From Brugia malayi (Eukaryota > Nematoda > Chromadorea > Rhabditida > Onchocercidae), in the NCBI RefSeq assembly GCF_000002995.4, contig NW_025062479.1:19402721-19466720 (forward strand): a DNA stretch of 64,000 nucleotides, given 5' to 3'. The notes below the pieces were generated by a model. It did not search any database and was not told the origin of the DNA. It saw only the letters and a list, made by a program, of their open reading frames with translations. The position numbers and the translations under genes were made by a program. Below, piece after piece: positions 38,738 to 54,324 of the stretch; within the stretch, counting starts at the first letter, position 1; every line of letters starts with the position of its first letter.

Positions 38738-39113
38738 TCATTTATATCCATTACAGGCCGTCTTGCTGGATACTAATAAATGAATTAGTATCTGTGCCTT
38801 GACAATAGGTGTCACTTGCACGTTTAATCCGATCATTCTGCCGTATAACTGACTTACTAGTGAATCCATCCCTTTTTCTTCGGCAACTATAGCGAAATTA
38901 AGTTTTTCACGTGCTACTGTGTTATAAATATCAATATCATCTGAACACTTCCATCATCCCACCACTAGTCGAAGCAGCTTCGATCACAAAATTTTTCGCT
39001 GTATAAGTTATGATAAATTATATCCAGTTACTATTGATAGAGGCTTCGCATTTGTGATTGTAAGCATCGAAATTTCCTTTCTCCCTAGGGAAGTTCAAAT
39101 ATTCCGCACCCAT
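38738..39113 (-). pseudogene. Decayed coding segment resembling 6-phosphofructokinase
   Basis: Reading from ATG 39113, the frame has protein-like composition (FPREKGNFDAYNHKCEAS), hits one in-frame TAA, then continues in the same frame as KNFVIEAASTSGGMMEVF. It then needs a one-base frame change near 38943 to continue as DIDIYNTVAREKLNFAIVAE and on to a TGA at 38738-38740. The order FVIEA...GG, then LNFAIVAE, then VTPIV, is reminiscent of phosphofructokinase (FVLEVMGRHCGY, LNIIIVAEG, VTILGHVQRGG). The catalytic residues are not conserved. A stop plus a frameshift argues for a relic; a 33-nt intron could remove the stop but would be atypical. The family match is from memory and is moderate only. 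Confidence 0.45.
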
Positions 39114-39241
39114 GATAACAAAAAAACTCGTCATATATATTCTCTATGGATTTTACATATATTTTTTATTTCCAGTTGCCACTCCATTCCGGCAATCCAC
39201 TTTCTTCCTTTTATGCTTTAAACTAGAAGAAACTGCACTGA

Positions 39242-39436
39242 AGAGAAGCCTATCCAGAAATAGACGACATCGCAAGTATCAATGAAGAGCGTATCAGCAG
39301 TATGGCATACAACACAGTGAGCAGTGAACTTCAACAACGACGAGAATCGCCAATGCCTCTCACTGCCACTCAGCGACAGAATCACATTAAAGAAATCGGA
39401 ATAAAGACTTTCCCACCACTGCAATGGGTCATGTAG
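39242..39436 (+). CDS. Possible short coding exon, unknown
   Basis: A 64-codon open frame ends in TAG (39434-39436). It lies in a locally GC-richer block with balanced, polar composition (EIDDIASINEERISSMAYNT, later PMPLTATQRQNHIKEIG). An internal ATG is at 39302. Acceptor-like sites TTTCCAG (39169-39175) and TATCCAG (about 39251-39257) lie upstream, but I could not find a preceding exon. The minus strand is also open here, so it may simply be promoter DNA of the gene at 39,911. Confidence 0.25.
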   Translation, partial: REAYPEIDDIASINEERISSMAYNTVSSELQQRRESPMPLTATQRQNHIKEIGIKTFPPLQWVM

Positions 39437-39910
39437 ACCGCGGCCCGTCACAATTCAACGACTCCCACAAGTCGCCGATTTGAAAACTGCGCAATTCGTA
39501 AACTGTGTTATCGGTTATCGGTGGTCGGGGTGCAGGGAGAATTCACCACAACACCATGGGGTTGCGGTCGGCCTTGTCCTTTTCCATTTCTGTTATACTC
39601 TCAGTCATTGTGGCTGTTACAATGCATTATCATTCATTAATTTCTTTCTCTCTCATCTAGTGTTCCCGTCACTGTCATTTTTTCTTACCTTACCTCTTCA
39701 TCCTAAATGGCATTTTGTTGGTACCACTTCTGTCTTTCAGTATTTTGCGATTTTTTCACTTGAACAATTTGCTTCATTAATTGTGCGAGAAAATATGGGG
39801 AAGGGTGACTGTTAGCGCATTCGATAAAAAAAATGTCCGATTTTTCAGATCGTTCGTGGAATCCATGCACTTTTTTAAACTTACTACTGTTCTTCATTAG
39901 ATATCATTAA

Positions 39911-41380
39911 ATGACAAAGAAAAAACTTTGCAGTAGAATGATTTTGGTGAAAAGTTTGACTGCGATGGCAACAGAGAAATTACTGTTGAAAACATCAGGT
40001 CAGCAATTCTTGGATGGCGTCGATTATATGTATCGAGTGGGTTTATCACCGGATCGCTTATCAGTTATGGAAACGACCAGTGGTAAATTCATCTTACAGT
40101 TCCACTCACGATGCGATCTTCGTCCATTCGCTGTATGAATATTTCACTGAACTTATTGGTTACTTCAAACTCGCGTGTTTTTTCGAGGAAGGATAATATC
40201 AAGAGTTATCATTTGTTGCTGTTGCTGCTTAAATCTATATATTTTTCCGTTTTCGAGTAAACTAGTTCTTTTTCACTCTTAAAACTGAATTTAGGCCAAT
40301 TATCCTACTTTCCAACGGTTACTTCGTGGTATAGTCCACATTAGAGCATGGCGAATTCAGTCTATTGAATTTTTAAATGTTGATTTCAAAATGGCCGATA
40401 TCCCTGACGTTGAACGTACACTCGAAGTAGGTTTTGTCATGTCAGTGCATAAGCCATTGTTAGCAGTAGTTATCATTTACCGTTACAAATTGATGATTTC
40501 TTCTAACTAGAACATAAATTAGCACTTGTTGGTTTCAGAAATTACGATAAAAAACTCAAATCCTTAACTGTATGTAAGGAATTCCGCAATTATGAATAAT
40601 TGATCTGCTGATATTTGAATCTTTGTCAAAAGATCACCATAAAATAGCACGTTCTCTTAGTTCGTAGCATAAGATATAATAGATTTTGGGGTTCGAATTT
40701 CTGGTGAAATCTTAAGATTATGTAATTTAATTTTTAGAGGCTCGAAGTGCATTTGGTACTGCTGCGAAATTGTACATATAACACAATCATGAAGTCATCT
40801 CATGCATATCAGGTTTTATTGGCACTTAATCGAAATAAAAAGTGCATTGTTTGCGAGTACGGTGATGACAGGTAAACATGGGTCTACCCACTATTTCATA
40901 AGCTTATTTCCATGAGCCTCATCAGAATTACACTGTTTGAAATATTTTTTAGCATCGACTTCTTTTAACTTATTTACCACATTAATATTTTTAATGTGTT
41001 GGTGCCTTCTTGCTGTTGACACATCTTTAATCTGTGTATCTAAACTTTGGTTCTGCAAATTTCGTCTATGCTTACTTCCAGTTTTTTTTTTTTTATCAGC
41101 CTGACTTTTTGAAATTTTATTGTTATCTTACATCTCTTTTTTATTTCATCTCTTTTTCTATTTTAAAAGGATGATTCTCAGCTATTCCTGTTACTTCTGA
41201 ATGATTAGTATTTATGGTGATACAAAGAACTGAAGAACTAGTTCATCTCTACTGCAGTAAGTATTTTACCATCTTTGTGATTTCAGGTTAAAAGATCGAG
41301 TTCTACGGGGATATCAGCGTCACTCCTTTAACAATAATAATGTGCCTGGATTGAACGCTGCACCAGTCGCATATAACTGA
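39911..41380 (+). CDS. Four-exon gene, unrecognised 193-aa protein
   Basis: Exons 39911-40132, 40295-40426, 40738-40871 and 41287-41380 join with correct phase through GTATGA, GTAGGT and GTAAAC donors and TTTAG/TTTCAG acceptors. The start follows a TTCATTAG acceptor 10 nt upstream, a likely trans-splice site; in-frame Met codons also occur at residues 10 and 19. The protein is soluble-looking, with no signal peptide or membrane segment. Features are a GLSPDRLSVMETTSGKFILQ stretch near the N-terminus, a basic amphipathic middle (TFQRLLRGIVHIRAWRIQSI) and a CIVC pair near residue 150. The C-terminus is Asn-rich. I do not recognise the family and assign no function. The gene structure is well supported by splice signals and by protein-like composition in all four exons. 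Confidence 0.65.
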
Positions 41381-44300
41381 AATGCGCCACGACAAATACA
41401 ATAAGTATTCACATTTTTCTTCTGATTTATCAGTTTTTGGTTGGTTGTGTAACTTTTGTTAAGCGTCTGTTTCTTCAATTTATTGCTTTATGTATGGAAT
41501 TGGTGGAGAATTGGAAATAATTCTGGATCACGGACCACTCAAAATTCTAGGAAAACTTTACTGCGAAGTATGGCTGAAGTGATAAAATTAACTGGATGAT
41601 TGAATGACAAGTCGTTATGAAACAGAAGAACTAAGGACATTACAATGACAAATTAAACACAGGGCGGCATACTTTCTCTTATTCTCTGAGCGACAATTCG
41701 TCCTCGACATTTTATTTCATTTGATAATGGGCCTTTCCGATTTCTTTCTCCTCAGCTTGAACTTACATGAAGCAGTCTTTTCTAATATCTCAAATTTATT
41801 TTTATATCCTTTTTAATTTATTTATTTTTTCATATTTTTTTTTTCTCAAAGGCAGTTTTATGTGGCACATTTTCTGAAGAATTTCTGGTGTTGAAGTTTT
41901 TTGGAAGTCGTAAAGAAGACTTTGAGATAAATCAATTTTGATTAAGAAAGATTCGATTTAAATTACTTAAAAAAATTTTTTAATTAAAAATTTAATTTTT
42001 GTGATAACTCATGAGAAAAAATCTCGAAGAACTGGCAAGCTAAAATGTGGAGTTTTGGTCTGCGACATGTTTAAAGCAAATTAAATAGGAACAGTTATGT
42101 AATTCTATTCATATTGAAATTTTCATTTTTATTGCAAAATTTCAAAGCGAGCAGTGATCTGGAATTGCATCGACTGATGTATTTTTCCAGAAACCAATAA
42201 TTTCTATTGAATAAATCCAAAAATGGAAGCTTTTGCTGATTTCACTAGGAAATTTCCATAGTCTGGTATAATGATAAACTGATATTTTATTATTATTTTT
42301 TCCAATTTATTTATTTATTTTAAGGCATTATTTTACTGATTTTTGCGCGCTTCAAACCGTCTACTTGTATCTGTTTCTTCTTAACTTTTATAGTCAGGCA
42401 GAATATTTTTAGAATCATTAATTCACATGTGTATTGCTTGGATCAAATTTGTGTTTGAAGTGATTTCTTCTTAATATTATTAATGATAAAGATTCCGGTA
42501 AAGGAGCAAGTGGTGAGAACATATCTGTGACTATTATCTATTATTATTGTTGTTATTATTATTATTAATTATTATCGGAACCTGCTATGTTTAAAATTGA
42601 AATTGTGATTGGGAAGTAGATGCTAAAAAAAATGAAGGGAAAAAAGAGCCGGATCCTCTGTTTGTCCTTAAATCTGTAACATTGATACTACCATTGCTGC
42701 TTTGTACATATGCTTTTCAATTATATCTCTCTGTGATCGTTGGGTGTATTTCTCAAAATTTGTAATTTTATTTCGATTGTTTTTTCGATCTGCCTTCTTT
42801 GTCAACAGTCCCATTACTTATTGTGAATTCAAATTATAAGAATAAACTGTTGACACTGATTGTTTTGTTGCAAATCCTAAGAGGCTACGAAAAGTTTACG
42901 TAGATTTTCATAATGGAGATTGAAACTGGAAAGGGCTTGTAGAGACGGGGTTTGTGAGATTATAAGCACAGTACCTACTGAAATGGGAAGATAAGTACGT
43001 TATCTCATGGAAAACTATTTTTTGCAGCAGTTTTTTGCGTTAGTAACGAGGTTAAATAAGTGCATTTGAGATAGTGAAATAAAAGATGTGATATTAAAAA
43101 GTAACGAGCTGTTCATCAACGTACTGTTAGGATAACTGGGAATAGTGTAGTATTACCGGATGATTTTGTCGATGGGTCATTATACAAACAATAGTGTTTT
43201 TTGTAGCGCAATCGTTTGATCATAGTCTTTGAATTGCAGGTATCCTCCATACACGATAATGTTGATTCATTTGTTACTATTCAAAGCTGATAACTATTTT
43301 TATAATTTCCCAGTGTCTGGAAAGTCGTGCAGCATGTGTAATCTCGTCTTAGAATGCAACGGCCTTGATTCAGGATGATTTTGGTGGCGTTAAAAATCAT
43401 CGATGTGAACTATGTTATCTATCAATTCCATTTGAGTATACCATTTCAGTCAAGTAGTTTTAAAAGACATAACACTCTTACCACCATTAATTCCCATTCT
43501 ATTACAATTTAGGATATTTTCATAACAGTCGAATGAATCAGACAAGCGCAGTGATGCAATTTACAAATTTAGCAAAAAGTTCAGCAATGAAATCTTTCAG
43601 CGATGTCCTTAATTCCAGATCCTTACAAATTTATTGGAAATGGGCTAAAATCTCAAGAAATATCAGCCTGACTTTAACAAAAATTCAGCAATTGCGTCTG
43701 ATTCCCAACAAGCTCCTGAATCTGCTTTGTCATGTTTAATTTTCGCCATGTTTCTAAATCTACTTCATTAAAATTCCTTAATATTCCTCGCCAGCGTTGA
43801 CAAAATTAAATTGGCATTTCCTGCAGACTATCAAACACAATATCCTGTACATCACCTCGAGAATAAAACGTTTCACCACTGCATAAGAAATATTTTGAGT
43901 GAGAAACACTCTACATGACTTAGAACTTTTTTTTTTTTCTTAGAATAAATCATTTTCCAACAAGATTATATTGCTTAAAATTACTATCACTTCCACATCC
44001 ACAGCTTTTTTATCGCGTTTTCTATAAGCTTTCAAGCCACTTGCTATAGTGATTTTCACCACTTCCCACTACCCTCAAATCAACCTTCCAGGACAGTGTG
44101 TAGAGTAGTTCCGCTCAAATAATAACCAAACTCTAAAGCAAAAGATTACTTAAGTCTCAAGAAAACACAGCTGACAGTGACTCCCAACAGCAATAACAAG
44201 TCCATATTTTGAAAATGCACAAAAAGGACAATTTCTAAGTCCCTCACAATATTTGTAGTCTTGAACAGATTAACTGCCTCAGGTCCTAGCAGAATTCCAC

Positions 44301-45473
44301 TACTTGATATGACCAACATATTTTCATTCATGAAAAGTCAGATAGGAGGACATGTCCCAGATCTCTCATATGATAGTTGATTTAGAGGAATTACAAATAA
44401 TTACTCATGAAATCTAGTACGAGAGTACTGTCATTATTTAGTGGAGATCATTTGCCAGAAATCTAAACTAAGTGGAAAAAGAAAGACCAGATCTCCTTAA
44501 TACCTATAACGATAAATGGAGTTCCAAGGCCCTTTCACCTGCTTAGTATGCCCCTTCACTCAAACTATTTTAAAAATCGCATCACGTAATCTGCTTCTCT
44601 TTCAGTATTCCAATGAACTATTTCGTAATATGACATACGATATGCTTTGTATTCTCAAAAAACATTTCAAAGGGAACATATATTATAATTAAGACAGCAT
44701 ATCTTTCTTGACACTGTTCTCAAGAAATAAGTAAAAATGGAAGGCAACATTAAAATAATTTTATTAGCAGTCGGATTTTTACGATTCTGAAGTTTTAAAA
44801 TACGGCCAATCCTTGAACTGCTTTAACGTCATCAATTTTACCCCATCTTGTTGTTCCAACGCCGAATAATAGTATAATTTCTCACTGACAAAAAAAAACT
44901 TCCTAGAAAGAATCAAACGACAGAGAAATATCCTATTAAGCTGAAAAACCATATTTTCATCATAATAAATAACTTTGAATTGGAAATAACGAAATAACCA
45001 GATTTTGCAACATATGAAAAAGTATCAAATTTCCAACAAATTAGTGATGCGACACTCTAGAATATATTAAATTCCAGATATGTAAAGAGAGAACGAAAAT
45101 TCCAGTAATCAGGAATGCTCTAACATTTGCGACAGTGATATGGGAAACAGCAGGACGAGAGGATAAATTCTTTATTTTCTATAACCCTTATTTCTTCTCC
45201 CTCTTTTAATTGATTAGCAGTAATGTATGATACATGCTGTCATTAGAAAAAATTACTGCTCTAAAGTCACGGAAAAGGATGATGAATATTCAATAACTCG
45301 ACTTCAATGGAAACGATATAAGTGAAAAAAGGAATGTCTCGCATTTCTTCTATGGGCTAAAAAATATAATAAGAATTAGGCCAAGAAAGCAGTATGTTAA
45401 AATTGATTACTTTGAAAGGCTCGTTTACAATAGTTAACGGTGAGGTATAACCATTGTATAAATCACAGATTGC
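41381..45473. other. Stretch without a supported gene; contains an ATT microsatellite
   Basis: I find no phase-consistent exon chain on either strand. An (ATT)n-type microsatellite with interruptions lies at about 42536-42575, and there are long T-rich runs around 41060-41200 and 41800-41850. A 61-codon minus-strand run at 44146-44331 has no flanking splice sites. Confidence 0.5.
42536..42575 (+). repeat. ATT/GTT trinucleotide microsatellite
   Basis: Interrupted run of ATT and GTT triplets, about 40 nt, likely polymorphic. It lies in non-coding DNA. Confidence 0.7.
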
Positions 45474-47790
<2,317 letters not shown>

Positions 47791-47808
47791 TGTTAGTAGC
47801 ACCTACTC

Positions 47809-47815
47809 CTAAAAA
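47809..47815 (-). promoter_or_regulatory. Probable trans-splice acceptor of the R2 gene
   Basis: The TTTTTAG acceptor lies 17 nt before the R2 start codon on the minus strand, with no coding exon upstream. This matches a spliced-leader addition site. Inferred from position and motif only. Confidence 0.4.
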
Positions 47816-49546
47816 CTAAAATTCTAAAAAGTGGAAAAATGTTCAAAAATTTTCCAAAACAGAACGACTGTATACATCTGTATAAAAGTAAGTCTGTAAT
47901 ACAAGAAAATAATGCTGAAAAATCGTTTCAAATAAGTTATTACTTATGCATAGTTTAAGATCGACAAGACACATCACTTTTTATTAATTTAAATTTCTCC
48001 TCGAAGATTATAAAAGTTCTTGGTTTTATTTTGACGATAAAAACGCTATTATTCGCATATATATATATATAATTTGATGACACCAAAGACTGCTTTGTTT
48101 GTTTAACCTGCTAATTCCATCCACCGCCTTTTTAATTTTTTTGTGTTAATTAAAACTATGTTCACGAATTCTGAAGCAATAAGCAGCATGAATACTTTTT
48201 TTACGGCATTCTTAAAAAAATTCTTTGTAGATTTATGCAGCATTAAGCGATAAATGAAAAGACATATTTGGGTTTAAAAAAATAAAGTGAAAAAATTTAA
48301 AAACAAAAGTGTGCCAATTAATGTTATTCTACGTATCTAAGCTTGTCAGTAAATCTGAAAAAAACTAAGAAGCCATGTACATTTCATAAATGCTTGACAA
48401 ATAACTCCTTCTACATGTCTGCATCACACATACGCATGCATAGATACACACCACCACACATGACATTCCCAATTCAAATACGTGGAGAATTTCGCGCCAT
48501 TTAGCCGTATTTGACCGGAAATCCAAAATTCAGATTCAGTGAAACGCAGTGTAAATTTCGACCCATCTGCTATTGATAGTAGAATGAAGGTTAAATAGTA
48601 GAATTAACTGCAGAAATGATATTACCTTGTTCATAGAGAGTGAGAATAGTTTCAAGAAGACTCTCAGAAATGTGTATTGGTCATCTGCTGTGATGCTAAA
48701 AGTGGAAGTAAAAGAGATAAAAAATGAAGTGAAATGTTGCTGACCAGGAAAGGATAATGGAACATACTAGTGAGATAAACTTCTTGGTTGAAGAACGCAA
48801 TAAATGCAGAACACCTTTTACATGGGGTAAGTGCTCTGATAGTCACTTCGTTTCTGACTCCAATTTTGCTTACCACTGTTAACCATCGCAATTTTTACTT
48901 CCGGACAAATTGTTACCTAAAAAGGACCCAATGGAATGTCCTATTTATCGTAGAGCAGATAAATGGGAAGCAGTAGCTTATTATTCACATCTAAACTTAT
49001 TAGTTTTCTTTCCCCAAGGAAGTAAATCATTTCATAAGCAAAAGACTAAGTCCAAGACATATTCGAATACACCTTTTATTATCTATAAACATTCATTTAC
49101 AACGTTAATAAGCATGGAAGACCAATGGAACATTCGGGTTCTCTTCTTATTTCAAATCATATCTTTAACTGATATGAGTTCAAATCGTTTCTTTTATCTT
49201 ATATCAAACTTAATCACAGAAGTTCTTTAAAAATATATTGAACGTGTGATTTTTACGAGATCAGGTGAAATATTGTCAGCTGATGATAGGGGTAGTAACA
49301 GCGATATATTTTGGGAACTGCGAATGGCTTTGGCATAACACATATGGAAAGCTCTACTGTAGTGCATAACAAATACTACAACATTAGAACTAAAATTTTC
49401 GAGCTCTAGGAATCAATTGAGAAATAAACAGCATCGCATCTTGATAAACGTCAGAAAAATATTTGTAAAGTTAATAAACATGTATCAGATAGAGAACAGA
49501 TCTATATCAACTGGGGTCAAACAACACTCGAGCGACAATTAATTCC
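47816..49546. other. Spacer between R2 and the repeat-protein gene
   Basis: No supported gene. An (AT)n run lies at about 48058-48072. A 106-codon plus-strand open run at 48910-49230 has no splice context and AT-driven composition. The spacing of about 1.7 kb between two same-strand genes is too long for a typical nematode operon, so this probably holds the R2 promoter. Confidence 0.5.
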
Positions 49547-52500
49547 TTAACTTTCCAACTTTTCAGCTGTCAGCAACTTCACAATACCAGTCAACAATTC
49601 ATCAGTTGATGCTTGAATCAGGCTATTTACAACAGCACGGTTGTTAAAACAACGTTTCAGTAACTGCTTGCCTTTGCAATCAATTCTTTTACACGGTAGA
49701 ATAAACTGAAAATAGTATTACCTCGCATTATGTTAATGGTACCAAAGAATATAAGATGCTAACGGTTTTTTACTGGATTTTTAAAGCAATCAACATTTAT
49801 CCACTGAGCTTACTACCACAAACCAAACGGAGATCTCAGGTTTTTCCTTTGTCCACATTCAGTGTGCCATACAAAAAAGAGAACCGAAAGTATCTCACAA
49901 AAATTTTTATTATTACTCTTGCTTTTCTCAGCATGAAAACTGCTTAAATTTACCTTTTCTATTACATAGCATTGCTCAGCTTCATTCATCAAAGACCCTA
50001 ATGATTTTTTTTCCGTATCGTTTCCATCATCCTTAAAAGTGTATTTATTAAAGAAACATTGAACTCAAAAACAACACTGTTAATTACAGTTCTGATTCCG
50101 TCTTCACTAAAACTTCACCAAAAATCATTTCATATTTCTGCATAAAATGAGGCTTAATAACTAATAACTAAAACTTGTAGAATAGTTGCAAGTATGCAGT
50201 GAACGCGAAAAACGTTCACTGGCAAGATCAATTTCTCAAAGAAATTATTCGAAATGAAAGAAAATCTATAAAATTGTTTGCAAATCCAACACTGCATTGC
50301 ACTTACAACAGTCTGCGGAGCTTCAACCGAATGAAGTACAAATCGTGCTCTTTTATTCCTTTTATCTTCTCGTACCCAAACAATCGTTACACCCTTATCT
50401 CTTGGAATCATTAATGATCGCTTTTCGCGCGGTATTTCAATGAAACCGAATACAGTTGATTTTAATGCGCTTAATTCTTCGTCGAAAAAGCCAGAAGCTT
50501 CGAACTGAAATTGGAAAAATTTTTTAAATATTGAAAAACCAATAAGATGAGCAAATGTAAGCAAAAAGGTTACTAAATAAACTTTTAGACAGAATTAGAC
50601 ATCAGTTCAAATCCAAACTGTAAAAAAAAAAATACAAATCTGAAACGGAATGATTTTTTAAAACGTAAACTCAAATGAGGTTAAGTGGAGAGTCCAGCAA
50701 CAAGGATTTTGTTGAATTTACTCGCTTCTCAAATCATTGAAAAAAGATGACGTGTGCACTTACTACATGACCACTGCAGGTTGGAAATGCATGAATCTGA
50801 ACCAAAAGTGGATTAGTTGTCAAACTCCATGTTTTGATTCTGAAGTCTGGAATGCCAGCGGGGCTCGATGCTGTAAACTTGACCCATGTTCCAGGAACGA
50901 GCTTGTCCCATCCTTTTTGTGAACTGCTGTCGAAACGAATTTTTAGATAGAGGTAACGGGATGCTAGAAGAGAGCCGTCACCCAAAACAAAACCATCATC
51001 CGACAATTCTGCCTAGAATCACGTCATTTTAACTTATTGCAATTTATAGATGCAACATTAGTTCTAACGAGTAGTCATTGCTCACAAGCATATTTCGCTA
51101 TAATAAGGACATATTATTGCGGTTTATTCAATAAGGACATATTATGTGTTAAGAATAATTGAAAAATCGGATCTTTAACAAATAAATTGTTTTTTCTTAC
51201 TTTAAAAATAGCGAATATTTTTAACCGAAAAATACGACAAAGTCCAACACACCTTCTTCTTATTTTACAAACAGAGAATAAGATAAAATCCTACATAGGA
51301 AGTATTCATGGCCACATTCGCCTCCGTTGTTGTCATATCGGAAAGATCTTTTATTGCGAAACGACTTAAACGACTAGGGCCTATGTCTGCCACATGTACG
51401 CATACGGGTGCATACGGATTTTTACCTAAGAATATAGGTAGCAATAAACCATCTGTATCATAGATCAATCCGAAATCCTTATTTTCGCTCCACAAATGTC
51501 CCATCGGCAAATTCGGTTCCCATTTGGCGTAAATTTCCAACTATAAATTAAACTTGCAACTTTACATCAGAATGAAAGAGTTCAAGAGCTAGATTCCAAG
51601 TCTCCAAGCATATCTTGCTTCGAATTTGTCAAGTTCAAGCCATTCGTCTAGAATAAGTTTAGAAATCTAATAGAATTCACAATTATCGACTGTACGGAAT
51701 ACAAGCTTAGAAAAAGTGTCAAATGATGGCCTACATGGCGTTTGTGTTGATCATGGCCTTTTCTCAGTATTGAGCTACGTTTTTCTTCTCGTTTTTATTA
51801 TGAGAAATTTAAAAAACAAGGAAAAAAACCAGAAATTGTGATCCAAATTGGAATGGCTTTGCTACGAATGACTGTTTCACCAAAGCACGATATGACCGAA
51901 TCACATATGACTGTAAAGGAATACTGTAATACGCGTTAAATTGTATACGGCTGCCGACTGGGGTATGCCGTCCACGCCTAACGTAAGCCAATACGATTTT
52001 GACATCTGGATATTGGCTACTATAAACATTTCGTTCACTAACCAATACACCCGGCACACCGTATATCTGCAATTTGACACAAATATACTGAAGCTAAAAT
52101 CATATAATACACGAATTCTTACTACTTACTGTACCTATATATTTCCCTATTACATCTTGCCGCTGGTACAGAGTCTGGTATGATAGTGGACCTCAAAAAT
52201 CTACACCATTCTTGCAGTGATCTGTATTATTTATTATCTCCCCTGATTTTTTAATATTTATGATATTCACTTCATTTCAACTAAACTAGAAAAGGATACA
52301 ATTCAAAACCTCAATAGAACACTCTCATTTAGATTGTTTTTTATTTCCATGCAAATAAAATTTGCTTCGATATTTACCAGACTATCATTTTCTTCAATTT
52401 CTGGATTAAAAAACACTGCAAGAAAATCATAAAAAACGGCACATACCATACTGTTTTAATTCAGAGTTCAGGCTTTATGTAAAATATTGCATCAAAATCA

Positions 52501-54324
52501 AAATTTTTGATTCATCTGATTGCATCGAATGCCTTTTCAAGAAAATGTCTTAGATAAAATAATGATACCTCATAGGGAAACGATATTTGCTTCGAATCCG
52601 AATCGCCCTCATCGGTATCGCTACTGACTATGGTAACAAAGCGGGGATCCTTGTGATTCCAAGGCTAAAATTTGTAATCTGATAATTCTCAGTTTTTTTT
52701 TTTTTTTTCAGTAAATTTCGTACTTTTCCTTAACTGCTTGATAAATTTTTAGTTCGAATTCATTCTACAGAAGCACATGGCAATCGCAAACAGAATTTCA
52801 TTAAATAATAAAAAACTAAGAATTTCCATTCTTCAATTTTCATACTATCTATTTATCACATTGAGTTTATAGTCCAAATCCTTAAGTCATTTTAGACTTC
52901 AAAGAATTAAAATTTAAAAGAGACTTTAACTCTAAGTGTTAAGGGAAACTGGATGGAAAATTGGTTGATTTTGAATTTTTGAAAATAATAAAAACTTTTT
53001 TTTGCCAACATTTCAAAGTTGCATCATTGGTTATTAAAGATAAAGTTGCACTACGGATTTTTAAATAAGAAAGAGAACTCACCGCTTCATTCACCAAATT
53101 CAGCTCTTCTGACACATCAATATATTCAGCCAGCTCAACATTCAAAGACGATATTCGAGTGACTTCTACGGAAATCCAGCAACTGAAAAAATTGAGATCA
53201 AGAAAAATCCTGTCTGCAGAGCAATTTTTATTGTTTCATGTCCTAAGCTTCAGTTGTATAAAGGAACACAGGAAATACTCATGAAGTCAAATACTAACTT
53301 CATAAAAACGAGCTTTTAAATGAATCTCCTGTTATGGATTACCGGTATGCAACATCAGCAAGAAAGCAATTTCTCAATTCTGGATCAACTCGAACTTTAC
53401 CGAACAGTTCACAGTAACATTCATTTTCCCATCCACGAGCTGATGGTGAAAAAACACAAGTTGATTCAATCTGTAATGATAAAGTTACTAAAAGCAAAAT
53501 CAGCCAAATTCCTTCAACTTAACAAGCCCAAAAAACTATCACTTTTTAAGCACTCACTACAGTGTAGTAAATGATGCTTTTAATTTAATTTTAACCCGAC
53601 CCCAAAATATCCTGGAAGACTTTTTTATTTCACATTATTCTATGCGGAACAATGTGATAAAAAAAACTGTAAGTTTATTCTCGTAAAGTGTCAAGTTATT
53701 TCTGAAGTGAGTTTGCAAATACTGAATTCTCGCATTTTGTTAGAAAGTCGTCTTGCCTGCAGATGATCACCACTGCTACGGCATGAACTCAATGGAAATA
53801 TCTTTACATATTTCTCAATGCAACCTTCTATAACATCACTTTCTTCAAATTCAATCCAGTCACCGAACATAAGAGATCTACTTCTTTCAGCCTAAAATAT
53901 TCTTCAAATTACTGACCAATTTATTGTAACAGCTTATTTGTATCAACTAAATTTGCGCAAGTTTCACTCATTTCAATGCTATGCATAATAAGAATAAAGT
54001 TGTTAGAAGTTAGTTTCCACTAGCTTGCAGGAAATAATGAGCTCAAAAATATCAGATGCCATCAGTGATTTTTTTCATAAAGTCCGAAAACCGTTCCTGT
54101 ATCAAAAGTTTATATGCCAAATCCAAAGCATTTTATATGCAAAGCAAATATGTAAAATTCAAACCAATCACTTTTTCGAGATCTTTATATTCTTTTTTAG
54201 TCAGTTTTGCTCTGTTTGATATTGGAATCCGTTTAATGAATAGAAGAGGAATCTTTTCTCCCACATAAACGACATGCATTATTTCAGTTTCGTTGAGTGG
54301 TGGAGTAACAACGACACCATACAT
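49547..54324 (-). CDS. Unrecognised protein with repeated beta-rich modules
   Basis: Eleven exons: 54324-54172, 53891-53771, 53439-53343, 53182-53083, 52664-52569, 52066-51830, 51540-51295, 51012-50764, 50504-50307, 50031-49954, 49705-49547; about 577 aa. The start ATG lies 6 nt after an ATATTTCAG acceptor. Large exons encode similar beta-rich units: a GVVV/GVLV/GFVL/GFIE strand, a variable loop, then a strand with a G-x-W/R-[VI]-x-F element (FGDWIEFEE, VGSRIQFNAY, PGTWVKFTAS). This looks like several small barrel (OB or cold-shock-like) domains in series, which is inference from pattern only. An acidic Ser/Asp linker (VSSDTDEGDSDS) sits near residue 170, and the last exon is helical. No signal peptide or membrane segment. 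Boundaries of exons 1-3 are the least certain; from exon 4 on all junctions are phase 0 and clear. Confidence 0.7.

Noticed and set aside
39218..39451. 77-codon minus-strand frame upstream of the phosphofructokinase-like relic
   Set aside because: It shows no similarity to the N-terminal half of phosphofructokinase, and the plus-strand frame over the same DNA is more protein-like.
40700..40730. GGTTCGAATT, similar to a tRNA B box
   Set aside because: No A box, acceptor stem or anticodon arm can be folded around it, and it lies inside an intron of the 39,911-41,380 gene.
48910..49230. 106-codon plus-strand open frame
   Set aside because: No ATG-proximal splice or leader context, AT-driven hydrophobic composition, and one or two runs of this length are expected by chance in 64 kb at this base composition.
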